Shown: positions 11,501 through 23,895 of the stretch, piece by piece
How positions within the stretch are numbered: the first letter of the stretch is position 1
Layout: each line of letters opens with the position of its first letter
NCBI GenBank assembly: GCA_021234155.1
Contig: JAJEKV010000275.1
Coordinates: forward strand, 376,501-440,500
DNA: 64,000 bases
Origin: Isoetes taiwanensis
Taxonomy: Eukaryota > Streptophyta > Lycopodiopsida > Isoetales > Isoetaceae
Reading direction: 5' to 3'
Program-made: the position numbers and the translations under genes
Notes under the pieces: model-generated
Seen by the model: only the letters and a program-made list of their open reading frames with translations
What the model was told of the DNA's origin: nothing
Database searches by the model: none

Positions 11501-12300
11501 AACGCTAGACCTAGTGTGTTAAGAAGGAATAGATATTAAAAGCAAATATTTGTTCAAGTAGGTGTTGAACTCAAAAAATTTATTGTTCAAAAATATTGAG
11601 AAGAGAATAGAATAGAATAGTATATAGTTTGCTACATATAACATGTACTGTGCATGCATACCCAGTACATATGACATAAATGGTGCATTAGGTTATAACC
11701 ACTGCCATTTATGCAAAAATATAATGCCTTGCTCTCTTGCTGCTCTCTTTTTGTTTGGGTCCCATAGGCCAATCGGTCTCCGTGGACGCTAAAAAACCTA
11801 TTGACATGCATCTTGTTGAATAGAAGTTTCTTAATTCTATGCTTGAATTACGTCACAACACATCAGTTTTACTACTTGCCTCTTGAGGAAATGAAGAAAT
11901 CCAAATGTAATAGAAAATCCCACACCAAAATTAACGTTCCTTGAATGGCAAATTCCACCCACCTCAATAATTGTTTATGTTTTAATACTTGCTTCATTGA
12001 ACACAACATGAGGTGTTTAAAGAGTATTTGAAAAAATGGCTTTTTAAATGTCACAAGCACATGCAAAGGGAGAAACTAAGTGCTTCCATATTATATAGAT
12101 TGCACGGCAACACAAGTCGGTGGTTAATTATACCCTTTATTGTGGAATGATAGGGCATTAGAAATCATATTTGACCACATGATTGTAATACGTAGCAAGT
12201 GAAAGAAAATCTACAAAATATATAAAGCATGTTCAATCTATTATATGATGAAGTTTTCTCTTTAAGTCAACAGCTATTACATGAAATCATGGCGTTTTGA
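11501..12300. other. Gene-free stretch downstream of the HKT gene
   Basis: No supported gene. It holds a short (GAATA)n run at 11604-11620 and another LINE/SINE 3'-end relic at 11755-11806 (GGTCTCCGTGGACGCTAAAA). The rest is AT-rich and would include the 3' UTR of the HKT gene. Confidence 0.4.
11755..11806 (+). mobile_element. LINE/SINE 3'-end relic
   Basis: GGGTCCCATAGGCCAATCGG followed by TCTCCGTGGACGCTAAAAAA matches the conserved end of the LINE family seen at 49540-49621. It is truncated and has no clear tail. Confidence 0.55.
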
Positions 12301-14313
12301 TTAATTGGTCAATGAAGGTGGCTTTCCACTTTCAAATATTGATGGCATGGACACGTGTTTAGAAATTGATGGCAATGATGGCATGGACATAGCAGTTGTG
12401 AGCTTGGAAATGGGTGGCAAGGATGCATACGAGTGCAAAGAGGCAAGTACCCCAGAGGTAGCTCTGCGAGGCATAGTTACTGCAACATCAATATTCTCAG
12501 GTAGGTCTCTATGTCTTCCCAACAACATAACTAGAATAACTAACAACTTTGCCAAAGTGTTAAATTCTCCTGATAAGCTCCATGGCACATCTGTGCATGG
12601 CTCATCTAGGTTCTTCCTCAAGTTGCAGTTGTATCCAACCGATAATCCCACATTCCCATATCCACTACATAAGAGAAATAGACCACATTAATAAACTACA
12701 ACTAGCTACACTTTAAAGCAACTAAACTGCAACTTAGAATACCTGATCACCTCAAAAATTATGTTGAATATGGAGAAGTTTAGACTATCATTTTGGATCT
12801 GCTTCTTCTCGCATAGAGTGATAAAAAAAACTGCAATGAATAGATATGCCGAATCACGAACTAAGAGCTTCTGGCTTTGAATCATCACTTGTTTATACTT
12901 AGTTCTTACTTTCCGATAAGTCTTAGATTCTTCTTTTACTCTAGTATTTTGTCTCGAGAGGTATACTGGGTACACTGCAACATACCTATAAAAGAAAAGT
13001 GTAATATAAGAAACAAATCTAAGAAAAGTAACACCTAAGAGCAATCTTAAGTGGACTCACATTAGCCCAACATATAGCACCAACATGGAGGGTGAAAGGT
13101 CCCCAAGGTTTACCGCGTTGGCTCCAGCGCTTCGAGTTGAGACTGATTGAACTATCCCTACTGCAATCTTTCGAATTGGAGAGAGACCATGCAGAGCTAC
13201 AGAATTCCAATCTAGTAGGAAGAAGAAGAAACACTCTGTTGTGTTGAAAGCAATGATGGTATAGATCAACCACATGGTTTGAGCATGGGGGAAGAGATGA
13301 GTATAGCAAGTTCTTGGGTGATTCAGGAGGTACTCATATGCCAATCTGGTCTTGCCCTTTGAATGTCTATGCAGGAGGAAGATGATGCCTCTTAAGCATG
13401 GGGCATACATGGTGTTCCCCATAAGTACTAGCAAGCTTAACCAGAGGAGAAGGGTGGGATTCTGGCGGACCGCGATGAGATTCTCATTTGCTAGAGAAAA
13501 GCCGGCATTTGCAAACATGGATACGGCGGTGAAGCTAGAAAAGAGGCCTAGATTAAGATGTTTGGAATTAAGGGTATGAACATTTTGGGGGCTTGCTGCT
13601 ACACATATGAGGATACCAATAAACCATATAAATTGCACTCCAATGAAATACAAAATAACTACACGGCTTAGAAGAACAGAAGCATCGTGTTCAAGGTAAA
13701 GCCTTTGCATAGGATCTGATATATCACCAGGATTTCCCTGCCTTTGAATCTCCTCGCGGATTCTACCATGATCAGCAGGCTTTTTAAGGAGCCTTTTACC
13801 CCATATTTTCTTCAATGATTTTGTGAAGAGGACTGCGAGATAGGTCTGCTCTGAATCTGAAGGCTGTACAGTGCAATTTCCATTCTGAGGCATGGAATTC
13901 TTATTGGGTTCTAAATTATGACATATGGCAGCCTTGATTTGCATGTATTCTGCTTCTGTCTTCATAATCTGGCGTTGGAAAGCACATCTTCTGACATAGA
14001 GAGGGACTAAGGAGGTAAAAATCTGGCTACCCAGCAGCATGAGGGTCATAAGAAGCACGCCATCAAAGGGGCTTAGGCCTTGAGGATTTATGCTCACAAG
14101 ACCTGTGACTGTGGTAACAGAAACAACATTGAAGAGGGCGTCTATGTATCTCACCTTCATAGACTGGCGTTTTGGAGTAAGGTAAAGAATGATAGATCCT
14201 ATTATGCAAAGGGTCACAAAGTAAGCGAAATGCAGGCGGTAGTATGTGATATGCCTTCGGATTTTGAAATGCCCCATCTGGGTCGGAATTGATGTTTGCG
14301 ATTCTATTCCCAT
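12301..14313 (-). CDS. HKT: HKT-type Na+/K+ transporter (Trk/HKT family), three exons
   Basis: Plasma-membrane cation transporter for Na+ and/or K+. Gene model on the minus strand: exon 1 14313-13061, intron 13060-12986 (GT-AG), exon 2 12985-12743, intron 12742-12665 (GT-AG), exon 3 12664-12301 ending in TAA. The exons total 1860 nt (619 residues), near the upper end for plant HKTs. Four membrane-pore-membrane repeats can be followed. Their pore loops contain TVTGLVSINP, SMFANAGFSL, STRSAGANAV and GYGNVGLSVGY, so the filter position appears to be Gly in all four. That is the pattern usually linked to K+ permeation, against Ser in the first loop of Na+-selective class I. A charged cytosolic loop follows the first repeat, and the intron positions fit HKT genes. 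The C-terminal tail has Ser/Pro/Met repeats (MPSLPSISKH-like) of unknown role. No break is seen. Start: the ATG at 14313 gives a plausible basic N-terminus before the first membrane helix. Confidence 0.9.
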
Positions 14314-14522
14314 TGCCCCTGCATGATCAGTTCTGGATCGGAATTGTATCTATTATACCTCAACGCCACATGCAAATCCTTAATTTGCTGTTTTTCACCC
14401 TATGCGAGTTCGACATCTTCATATCTGTCGGGGAAACTCGGACCAGTGTGGTCGTCTATTTGTAGCAAATTTAGCGGTGGTAAGGATTAGAATGTCTTTT
14501 AACCAAAGACGTATAACTTACA
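14314..14522. other. Upstream region of the HKT gene
   Basis: About 200 bp between the HKT start codon and the first Helitron-like relic. TATCTATTATACCTC at 14346-14360 is only a weak TATA-like site. No other regulatory motif is clear. Confidence 0.3.
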
Positions 14523-14600
14523 CTTGTAAACTTGTGCCCGGTGTTGCTAGGCATATGTACGGCCTCTGTTTATATGAGTCTCTATATTAACACTAGACCT
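14523..14600 (-). mobile_element. Helitron-like 3' terminus, degenerate
   Basis: Read on the minus strand: GCCTAGCAACACCGGGC (imperfect hairpin), then ACAAGTTTACAAG. The same order, hairpin plus about 10 nt plus CTAG-T, closes the better ends at 17796 and 23135; here CTAG has become CAAG. The adjoining sequence (CTCTGTTTATATGAGTCTCT) recurs in the minisatellite at 17225-17482, so both belong to one element family. Confidence 0.45.
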
Positions 14601-17224
14601 GTTCCATGATGGACCATTAAAGGGCATTTTGAAGGTTCACAAAAAAAATCATATAAAATCAAGAACACAAAAACTAGCCAAACCCTTTCTAGGAGTTCAT
14701 ATATGGCAATCATGCTTCACATAAAAATACACAAAAATGTATGACTCCCATTCTTGTGAGTTATGCTCTAGCAAATCCAAAGGGGTCAAGTACCAAAAAG
14801 CTTCATGGTCACACAAAAAATGGTTTCTTGATGAAAATTTTTTTTGTTTTTTTTGGTTATAATGTTATTTTTCTACAAAAGATATAGAGCAAGGCACAAA
14901 AAACCACATCTCAATTTGAACTTTGTGAAGGAAGATAGAGCAATTCAAACATGTACAACTACAACTTGTTATGTTATTCAAAGCGCCGAGAACCAAAAAT
15001 ACAAGTGGTTTGTGATATAAAAACAACAACTTTGAAGGAGATCGATTTTGAGTCTAAATTTGGCATATAAGTAATTCACGAGGTCCTCTATCCTATAAAA
15101 ATATTTGTTGACTTTGAATTTGATATTTTGACTTTTACTTCTATTTTCAATTTTAAGGAATTTATACAAATGGATAGAATTACTACATATCATTCTAGGT
15201 TGTCCTCCTAAAAAAAATCACATTATGAAAGTTTATAAGGATATGAAACCAATGCAAAAACAAATCGTGGAAAGAGCAAAAGACATGGTAAAAAAAAATC
15301 AAAAACAATATCTGTACCTGCCCATTACTGGTCCATAGTTCATTCAAAAATTGATAATATCCTTATGTTAGCCCATTTCAAGTTGAGTTTTGGGATATGA
15401 GTAGCTCTTGGACCACTTTGTTCATAAAAAATATTTGTTGTCCATTATCTTACGGATTGTACTAGAATAGATAACATCAATTATACTATATCTTTCATGT
15501 TTGTTCTAGATTTGTGCCCTAAGGTGTGACTTTACAAAATCACATCCTCAAAATATCTCATGTCAAGAAACCAATGCAAAAAGAACCAAGGAAAAATATG
15601 AAAAAATTTTACTATAAAAATCAAGATAGATTGCTATATCTGGTCCGATATGTCTGAGCCATCATTGGTCCGGATAATGAAAGTTTAAAAATTATTAATG
15701 GTGCCACCTTATTCAATTTTGATCTCAACTTTCACATATAGTTTACTTGTATGATTCTCTATAGGACAAAATTAATTGATTAGGTTAGCTTGTATAATTT
15801 AAGGGTAAGGTTGAAGCACAAACAATTGAGAATTTATAGGGTATTTATGACCAATTGAACTTACATGGACTTTCACTTACACCTTTCAAAAATCATGTGA
15901 TCGAAGCTAAAAAGCCATAGTATCATTCTATGGACAAAAATAGATAAGGTTATTGAGAGATATATGGTCTATACAATTGGTCTCGTGGACCATAAATGGT
16001 GATGGGTGCTTAAACAAATTAAAATCTTAGAAATAACATGTTACTTTAATATGCAACTAGAGATTTCTATTGCCAAGAAAGGTTTGCATCCATAAAAAAT
16101 ATAATATACATGAAAGATAACTTACATGTAATATTATTCTACTTGGATGACAATGCTTTATAAGCTCCCATGGATATGAAGTTTATGCTAGTAAAAATAA
16201 AGGTGATTTCATGAAATTTTTTTCAATAAGACCATACAACCTATATAAAAGATCTCTATATATGTCATTTCTCACATTTTGAACCATTTTAAAGGCATAT
16301 TTGGGGAAAAGTAGTGTCTCTTTCTATGAAACAAAGAAGCATATATGAAATGTTATGTGGTCTATTTATATATTGTCATGGCTAAACTTCACAACATCCA
16401 CTTGAATTCATCAATAAACATCATTTGCTTAATCATTGTGGAGTTTTGGACCTATAATTATGGAGTTGACCCAACTCTTTATGCTCTAATGTGTTAATCC
16501 GGCTATTGTACATCATGTTTGAATTCCAAAAATTGCATGGTTACACCCTAGTTACACTATATGTAAGTTGATAAAAGTTATGTTCTATGTAGATATGAAT
16601 AGAAACGTCATTTATTGCCCACATGGCATTATGGATGGTTGTTATTGGAGCATTTTAACATATACTTTTGTCAAAATCAGTATAGTAGTTTCTTTTAGTA
16701 AATACTAAGGTTAGCATGACTTATTTAAACTCCAAAAAATCATGAAATTATAGCTCATATAGTTAGCAACTCATGGCCAAAGAATTAAATCAAAACTTGT
16801 TATAATGAGAGAGTAACAATTCTTAAACCTCAAGCGACTTTTTTGACCAAAATAAGGTTTGGGTTGCTTCACCGATTTCAAATGATAGCAAGAAAATATG
16901 GGAACATAAAACTCAATGTATTCTATGATAAATAGGCAAATACCTCCAACTTTAGCAAGGTTTAGGTCACTTTATGCTAGAAATATCGAAGAAGAAAGCC
17001 TGTTACGGGTTGGTGCGGCGCCAAATTCTCCAATATTTGAGCAATCACCACAAGATATAGGTGACCCCATTGGTCTTGAAATTCTCAGAGATCATTAAGA
17101 AATAAGTGAAGACTCAAGTGATGGTGGTATATTATAAAATTGAAATTTCTTTCGTGAGTTATGTGGGTTTAAAAAGGTCATGTGGGCGGTTCGTCCATGG
17201 ATGTTTGAATGGTCAGGAACAGGT
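14600..17224. other. AT-rich gene-free region
   Basis: No reading frame with a recognisable domain. Composition is very AT-rich. One internal repeat (15185-15800) is annotated separately. The outer edges carry GAACAGGTCTAGTGTTAA-type sequence in inverted orientation (about 14586-14604 and 17217-17235), so the whole 14.52-17.48 kb block may be one non-autonomous element. Confidence 0.4.
15185..15800. repeat. Degenerate tandem duplication, about 324-bp unit
   Basis: GAAACCAATGCAAAAA occurs at about 15245 and again, one base changed, at about 15569. Around both copies the same order of blocks appears: a TTGT-rich block, AAAATCACAT, the GAAACCAATGCAAAAA block, a poly-A stretch with AAATCAA, a CTGGTCC block and a 'TATGAGTAG/TGTATGATT' stretch. 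The units have diverged strongly. Function unknown; it resembles an old satellite-like duplication. Confidence 0.5.
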
Positions 17225-17482
17225 CTAGTGTTAAGACTCCTCTATACATATGAGCCTCTATATAAGACTCCTCTATACGGCATCTGTCTATATGAGCCTC
17301 TATATAAGACTCCTCTATATAAGACTGGTAAACTTGTGCCCGGCATTGCTGCGCATATGTACGACATCTGTTTATATGGGCCTCTATATAAGACTCCTCT
17401 ATATAACACTATTTGTATGGGCCTCTATATAAGACTCCTCTATATAACACTGTTTGTATGGGCCTCTATATAAGACTCCTCT
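17225..17482. repeat. Minisatellite of TATATAAGACTCCTC units
   Basis: Repeats of CCTCTATATAAGACTCCTC, alternating with 'TATAACACTNTTTGTATGGG' or 'TATACGGCATCTGTCTATATGAG', run for about 250 bp. At 17325-17356 a minus-strand Helitron-like hairpin end is embedded (TTACCAGT in place of TTACTAGT). The reading frames over it are repeat artefacts. Confidence 0.7.
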
Positions 17483-17795
17483 ACACTGATAGCATATAGC
17501 TTGGTGTAGCATTTTGCCTTAGGAAGCTTTGTCAGTTTCATTCGAGCCCAATTCTAGAATGGTCCTCTCTCCGATCTATATGACTATATTTTTTTCTCTT
17601 TTCTTAGAACTTAGCAATTTGAATGTATTGACGTGCTCAATGTGGCTTTATGCCCCTTCTGGGAATCGTGCCAAAGAAGCTTTAATCTTGTCTTTGCATG
17701 TAACCCCTACTCATGTGTCATCTAACAAATGACATAGGTTTACGTTACGTTTATCCAGACAATTTTTTCTTCTTTTCTTTGTTTTTCTTTTGTCA

Positions 17796-17825
17796 CTAGT
17801 AACAGTGCCAGTGTTGCTGGGCATG
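17796..17825 (-). mobile_element. Helitron 3' terminus on the minus strand
   Basis: Minus strand: GCCCAGCAACACTGGC, a stem-loop, then ACTGTTACTAG and T. Helitrons end in a short hairpin about 10 nt before CTRR and insert next to T. The match is good, and the element would extend toward higher coordinates from 17796. Its 5' end (TC after an A) was not identified. Confidence 0.55.
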
Positions 17826-20714
17826 AGTTAAGAACGTGCCAATGATGAAACTTAAATATAACGAATAAGCCAACAAAGGGAAAGAAGAGAACAATAGGCC
17901 TTCACCCCATATTGTGTTGATGTTGCACAAATAGGACACTAGGCCTTCATTCCGTGTTGTGTTCATTTTGTGAAAATTGTTTATTATGGCTTATCTATTG
18001 TTTAAATTTGGTTTTTCCGACATGCCGAAAACTTTTTAGATTTTTTTTCCAGGTTAGTTTTCTAAGGTCTATAAGTTTTTACCTGCCGGAAAACTTTCCA
18101 GTATTCCAAATATCGAGTTTCAAATTCTAGGTTTTGGGGTTGCCTTATCGATTCCGAGACTTTAGCAGATGCCCATATCCCTTTCTTGCAGCTGTCGCCC
18201 CATGCATGTTCGCCAATTGGATTGGCATGCTTTATTCATCAAGTGCTCTGTAAATTTATGTGCATTTTGCAATTTGGAGTGGATGAATCGGCCTTTAGGT
18301 TGCAATTTCGGCCACTACCTTGTCTTACAGGTAGCTCCGGGGTTTCTGAAGGTGTGTTTGAACAGGTTCGCTTCCAGTCTTGGCTCTGCATAGCCAGGGT
18401 TCTATGCAGCAATTCATTCAGATGATATTTTGCATTTTAGAGTCGACGGATCTGCTTTGAGGTTGCGATTCAGCCATTGCCGTCGTTAGTAGTTCTGGCT
18501 CCAGTCTTAACAACTGGCTTTTCAACATGGTCGTTGTGGCAAATAACAGGTATTTTTGCTTTCGTTTTTTGAAGTTCAAAATGACCATGCTCATTCTTAT
18601 GGTGTCTAACATCAGGTACTTGGTGGAGCAACTATGGTGGAGCAGGGTTAGGTTGCAAGTTGGATAACACCTGAATCCAACCAACTCTTCAATCCATTTT
18701 CATGTTCAGGGCTTAAACAAGTTCCAGCAAGCTTTTTGTACATCTAGCGGCATGGTGACGGTATCAGATTGTGGTCAACATTTGTATGGTGAAATTTGTG
18801 GTCCAAATATCAGGTAACATCTTCTTTGTTTCAGTTTTGATGCTATGCTCCAGGAATGCTAGAGTCTGAAGATCCTTTTGTTAGGTTCTATAGCGAACGT
18901 GTAAGAGTTACAGGATAATTTATTTGACTACTTTAGTTGATTTTTTAGAGGAAATGTTTTTTCTTTGTGTTTGCTCTTCCTCAAAGTGCCTCTGAATTGC
19001 ATCCTGCCTTTCGTTCTCAGTTTCCAAAGGCTGTTCTCTTCGTTTTTTGTCTATAGGATCATGTTCTATAAAAAAAAACCCCAAAGGAAAAGACCATTTT
19101 TGAAAGGGTTTATATTGAGGTGACAGTTTATAGGCAAAAACATATAACAAAAACGTGTCATCGCAGAGTATCAAAAAGATAACCTGTTATTGTTCTCATC
19201 GTTGTTGCTGCACCCATTTTTTGTGCTTATTTTACTTCTGCTTTGGGTTGTTTTTGACGTGGACTTGATTGTAATGCCTTCTTTGATTTGGCATCATTGC
19301 GTTCTTTGCTACTGCCTCTAGAGATTCATGACAGACGCTTATCCAAGAAGGTATACGTGGCTAACGAATTTTTGCAAGTTTTCTTGCTGTTGTACAATAG
19401 ATACCCCATTCAAACATATCTTTGGCAAAAAAGTGTTTCTACTTTGGACATCCAGTAAAGCCTTAATCACTGATCCTTCTGGCAAAGCTCCATCTCTCCG
19501 CTGCATCAGGAAGATCAAAAGTTCCAAATGTATTTTAACTACTTTATCAATCTCTGTGCATTCCTGCCTTTTCAATCATGATCCTTATGCGTTTGATATA
19601 CTCCATTGCTTATGGCCTTATTGGTGGTATATCCCATAGCCTTATGTGTAATATGATTTCTTCAGAGGAATTACCCAATGCAATGGCTATATCTGATGAT
19701 GTCCAACAGCTTGAGGTGTTGTAAGATCTGTTCCTGCATACATGACACTTATCAAATTGTGGCATGTTTTAGTGCAAGAAGTGTAACATGTTTTGGGGCA
19801 AGGAGGTCAAGTTTTACCCTGGATTATTGGGATTCTAAGGCTTCAGAGGTATGCAAGCAAAGGTATCCAAACAGTTGGTTTACAAAGTGAAGCTTAACAA
19901 CTTTGATTTGTTAAAATAATTTAAAATAAAAGGTTTGATTGCTCTGTAATGTGCAGGTTGGCGACATAAAGATTTGAGTTGATGCAAGTGTTACTGAAGT
20001 GATATGCCCTCAGATTGTTGCTTAGAGACAACGCGCATTGGAACAGCAAATTGGGCACCTAAAATGGCTATATGTCTAAGGTGGGGTCTAGAAACTGTAT
20101 GCCCAGGTTCAAATTTTGCCTGAGAATCGATGCATGGAAGTCACCTGGTCGTTTTGATAATCCTATGTGTATGGTTTGTGCAATGTCACAGGGTTCGGCT
20201 TTAACAACGAGCAGTATTGAACCTCCTGGTTCCATTTCTGCACTGTTTTGCTCACAATTCTTCTCTGCTGCATAGAATGTTGGAATTGTCTGCCCAAAAT
20301 ATGGCTGCTGCTACAGGTTTAGCGTGTCAAATCCCATGAACTTTGTGCTCTGTGCTTCTGTCTTCCTTCCTAGCTCTGCTTGATAGCCTATGTTCTTGAA
20401 TTCTGCTCCATTTATCCCTCCCCTCATGTACCATTCGTTTTCCAACGCAAAACAAGAAGACACCATGTTATCCTGTTCATTCTAAGTATTCGAAACCACA
20501 ATGCATTTTTCTAACAAGCCAGTGTAAGTGTATCCTTTTGGCCATTAGATCAACAAGAACATCGGCTTTTCTTTCCACTGTACAACAGATTTCCACATGT
20601 GAGGCAATATCTATTATGCATTTGGAAATGAATAATCAGGATATCTCAGCTCGCAATGGCTTAAATTGCTCTAAAAGCTCCTCAGCAATTAATTATGTTA
20701 GTGGCAATCTTAGG
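17826..20714. other. Gene-poor stretch inside the putative Helitron pair
   Basis: No protein family recognised. Several 'CAG' acceptor-like and 'GTAA/GTAT' donor-like sites flank short open segments, which may be captured and decayed exons as Helitrons often carry. A minus-strand stretch at 18920-19080 encodes a charged helix-like sequence (ETENERQDAIQRHFEEE) without a known family. Confidence 0.35.
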
Positions 20715-22390
20715 AATATGCAGATATGCAAAGGTACATGATAACAGAATATGCAGATATGCAAGGGTACATGATAACATTTATGCCAAGTTCATCAAAT
20801 GCAAGTTAATGTAGGTTATTTTGTTTCCTATCCTGCAGGTGCCCTCAGAATCTAGAATTTTGAAAATCTATTTCAGTGATGATGATGTGCCTCTAATATT
20901 TTGTCGTGTTTACAGCTTGGAATGCTTGGTCTTTTATTCTTGAGTCTAAGCAGTCTTCCTTATCCAGCTCAAACCTGCACAGAAAAACCAGGATCCTCCA
21001 GATGAATGTATAAAGTCTTCCTTTCTCAACTGCACTGAGCTCCTGATCCAGCTCAAACCTGCGCAGAAAAACCAGGATCCTCCAGATCAATGTATAAAGT
21101 CTCAATGACTGAGTTTTATGTGGCAAATCATGGTAAGCTTTAGCTGAAATGGCATTTATTGAAGCAAATCATGGTAAGCTTTAGCTGAAATGGCATTTAT
21201 TGAAGCAACAGGCCTCACAAGTTTTTTGTCCATATAACAGGAGCAACACGCCTCACAAGTTTTTTGTCCATATAACATAACAGGAACCCCTTAAAGGGGA
21301 TGTATTCTCAGGAAAATTTTAATGTATACAGATTGATTCATTCTATCAAATTGGTCACTTTGATAGCCTTTAAAATGTAACATGACTTTTGTTAAAATTT
21401 TAATTCATCTACTCACCTTTGACGTGCTCTTTAGATTTTGAAGACAATGCATATACATCACAATTTGGTCACTTTGATAGCCATTAAAATGTAACATGAC
21501 TTTTGTTAAAATTTTAATTCATCTACTCACCTTTAACGTGCTTTTTAGATTTTGAAGACAATGCATACACATCACAATTAACCAAAAAATTAACATTTTG
21601 TTACATTTTCTTTACATTTTTCACCTTTGCACTTAATGCCTTTCCCCAAAGGCAGCATTTCTTGAAAAGAGTGACCCCTCACCTTTGGCAGGGACTCATG
21701 GAGGAGCAAGGGCCTAATTTGCAATGGTGCAGGAGCAAGGGCCTGATTTGCAATGGCGGGTGGAAATCCACATTAATAAGATTGCAGCAGCGAGACACGG
21801 ATAAAATAGCCCCTTTAACTTTCTATACAACCAACATTGGAATTGAATGGATGAAATAGTCCCTAACTCGCTATAAAACCAACAATGCAATTCAAACTTG
21901 CCATAGAACCAACAATGCAATTCAATGTAGTAGTTGTGCATAATTGCTATAGAATCAACAATGCAATTCAATGTAGTAGCTATGCAATGTGCAATTCTCA
22001 AGATGTGGACAAGGCTAAGTTAATTATCGCACTAGATTTCACTATAGCATACTTTGCGATGCTTAAGAGTTCATAGGGTTGACCAAAGTAAATGCACTGC
22101 ACCTTAGTTTGAATTTCTAAAAATATAAATGGCATATTCAAATCCATCCGCTGTAGCAGCCATATTATAGTCCATTCATATGGTCTATCATGAAGCAAAT
22201 AGAGTATATGAGTCTCCATTAGTCATGTACATGTTCAAATATATATCTGAAGCAAATGGAATAGAGTGGATCTCCATTAGTAAATACATGTTTAACTCAC
22301 TTGCAGTCCATTTATATGGTCCACGTCATGAAGCAAATAGACTAGATGGGTTTCCATGACTTTGTAAACGTTTAAATATATAATATGAGA
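20715..22390. repeat. Run of eight separate short tandem duplications
   Basis: Successive, unrelated units are each duplicated or triplicated in place: 20715-20747/20748-20778 (33 bp); 20963-21018/21047-21102; 21123-21163/21164-21204 (41 bp, nearly perfect); 21205-21241/21243-21276; 21349-21462/21463-21578 (about 113 bp); 21692-21758 (about 31 bp twice); about 21870-21980 (three copies around CAACAATGCAATTCAA); about 22160-22390 (three degenerate copies around ATGAAGCAAATAGA). No gene is visible across the run. Confidence 0.75.
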
Positions 22391-23100
22391 ATTCCACACA
22401 AAACATTGATGCCATCTCTTGATGATATAGGATTAGACCATTGACTTGGGTCCGAAAAGATCATAGGTGTACTTGGATGCAATAAACGTTTATTATAAAT
22501 GCATATGTTATATATTAGCGTAAATTCTATTATCAAAGAGGTGCAAATGACTTATAATAGGCATAATGCAAATTCATTATCATTTGGATTCATCAATTAC
22601 ATGATCTTCCTGGTCCATTGTGCATTGTGAATTATGGTTGGAGACTCTAGAGACCATTCAACACGATTTTAAACTGCCAACTCCAATGTAAGACTTTGTT
22701 GCCAAAGCTTGACAATGTTGGGCAAAACCTTCAAATGCAATAACTTTAATTCCTACAAAAGAATAGTATTTTTCGCCCATTTACACTTTTTTACCAACTT
22801 AATCTATATTTAAACAATAGATATGCTTTCCTATAATAAACCTATACTTAACCCCACTTCAAGTCTCCCATTTTTGGCTTCCCCTTCAATTAGGCAAAGG
22901 TAATCTACATCTGCTACTTCAAGCTTCCCTACAATACCACTCAAACCCAACAACCAATAGGATCAATATATTTTCTTATCACAAAGAGTTCTTTAACTCT
23001 TCTACAACCTGTCTAGATGAATACAATAGACATACATCAAGATTTTTGTCTATACACATATTTAAGTATACAACTTCATCATTGCCTACAACAAGCCCGT
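22391..23100. other. Gene-free stretch before the Helitron end
   Basis: AT-rich, no recognised gene on either strand. It would be the 3' subterminal part of the Helitron that ends at 23135. Confidence 0.35.
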
Positions 23101-23136
23101 AACTATGCCCGGCAACGCCGGGCACCCGTTACTAGT
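23101..23136 (+). mobile_element. Helitron 3' terminus on the plus strand
   Basis: TGCCCGGCAACGCCGGGCA at 23106-23124 forms a perfect GC-rich hairpin with an AA-centred loop. It is followed by CCCGTTACTAG and T at 23136. This is the typical plant Helitron 3' end: hairpin, short spacer, CTAG, host T. The element would extend toward lower coordinates; its 5' end was not found. Confidence 0.65.
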
Positions 23137-23798
23137 TACTCTAATGTGCATTTTATGTTATAATGTGTTAGGATTGAGCGTTGTTATATTACTCTGATGT
23201 AAGTTGTTTGTTATGGTTTTGATGTTTGATGCATTGCAAGTAACAAATCTCAAAACAATTTGCTTTTCAAACCTAGTGTTGCTGAGTTGTTTATAATATT
23301 CAGAGGCAAGCTTTATTTTGTTGTCAAAATGCATCTAGTAACTTATTATATTCACATAAAAGAGGGTTAAAAGCTCGTCATATATGTGTTTTACTAATCG
23401 CATCGATCCGAGACATCGGATCGCCATTCTAGAATGGGACGAGCATGCATGTCATGCATGCATGCGGGCGGCGCATGCCCGTTTTTGGTTGGGAGTTCGC
23501 TATTTCAGGCGCGTTTCTGCATCCACGTCTCATCGGCGCTTCCTCTTCTCTCAGCAGTACCTTATTCTCTTTGAACCCACCCTCCCCCCCTTCTTTGTTT
23601 ATTATATTTTGTACAAGTTCTGTTTATCATGTTTTTCTACCCGCTGGGTGATGCTTTTTTTCCACCCGCTGGGTGATGCTATTCTCTGGTATGTTTCTCG
23701 TTTGTTGTGTTGGTGATGTGCAGGTACAGGTTGGCGAGCGGCATCCGTTTCGACTTCTCCATGCGGGGGTTTTTGGGAGCGATTCTATGCCTTACGTT

Positions 23799-23895
23799 TG
23801 TCTAAGCCCCTTGCCGAAGGCTTATCACTAGGGTTTTTCCTCGAAAACCCGAAAGGGCGGGGTTTTTTAATCCCGGTGATAAGCTTTCGGCAGGT
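23799..23895 (+). repeat. Hairpin block resembling the LINE 3' end
   Basis: GCCGAAGGCTTATCACTAGG, then GTTTTTCCTCGAAAACCC, then GGGCGGGGTTTTTTAATCCC and GGTGATAAGCTTTCGGC. The outer parts (GCCGAAGGCTTATCAC and GTGATAAGCTTTCGGC) pair as an inverted repeat, and the inner C-rich and G-rich blocks match the LINE 3' region at 49490-49535. The tail block is absent. Confidence 0.5.

Noticed and set aside
17826-20714. A host gene with many exons
   Set aside because: Splice-like sites exist but no open segment matches a protein family; captured or chance sequence is more likely.
23384-23716. A 110-codon frame after the Helitron end
   Set aside because: It has no domain, and part of it runs through a 26-bp duplication and a palindromic GCATGC cluster.
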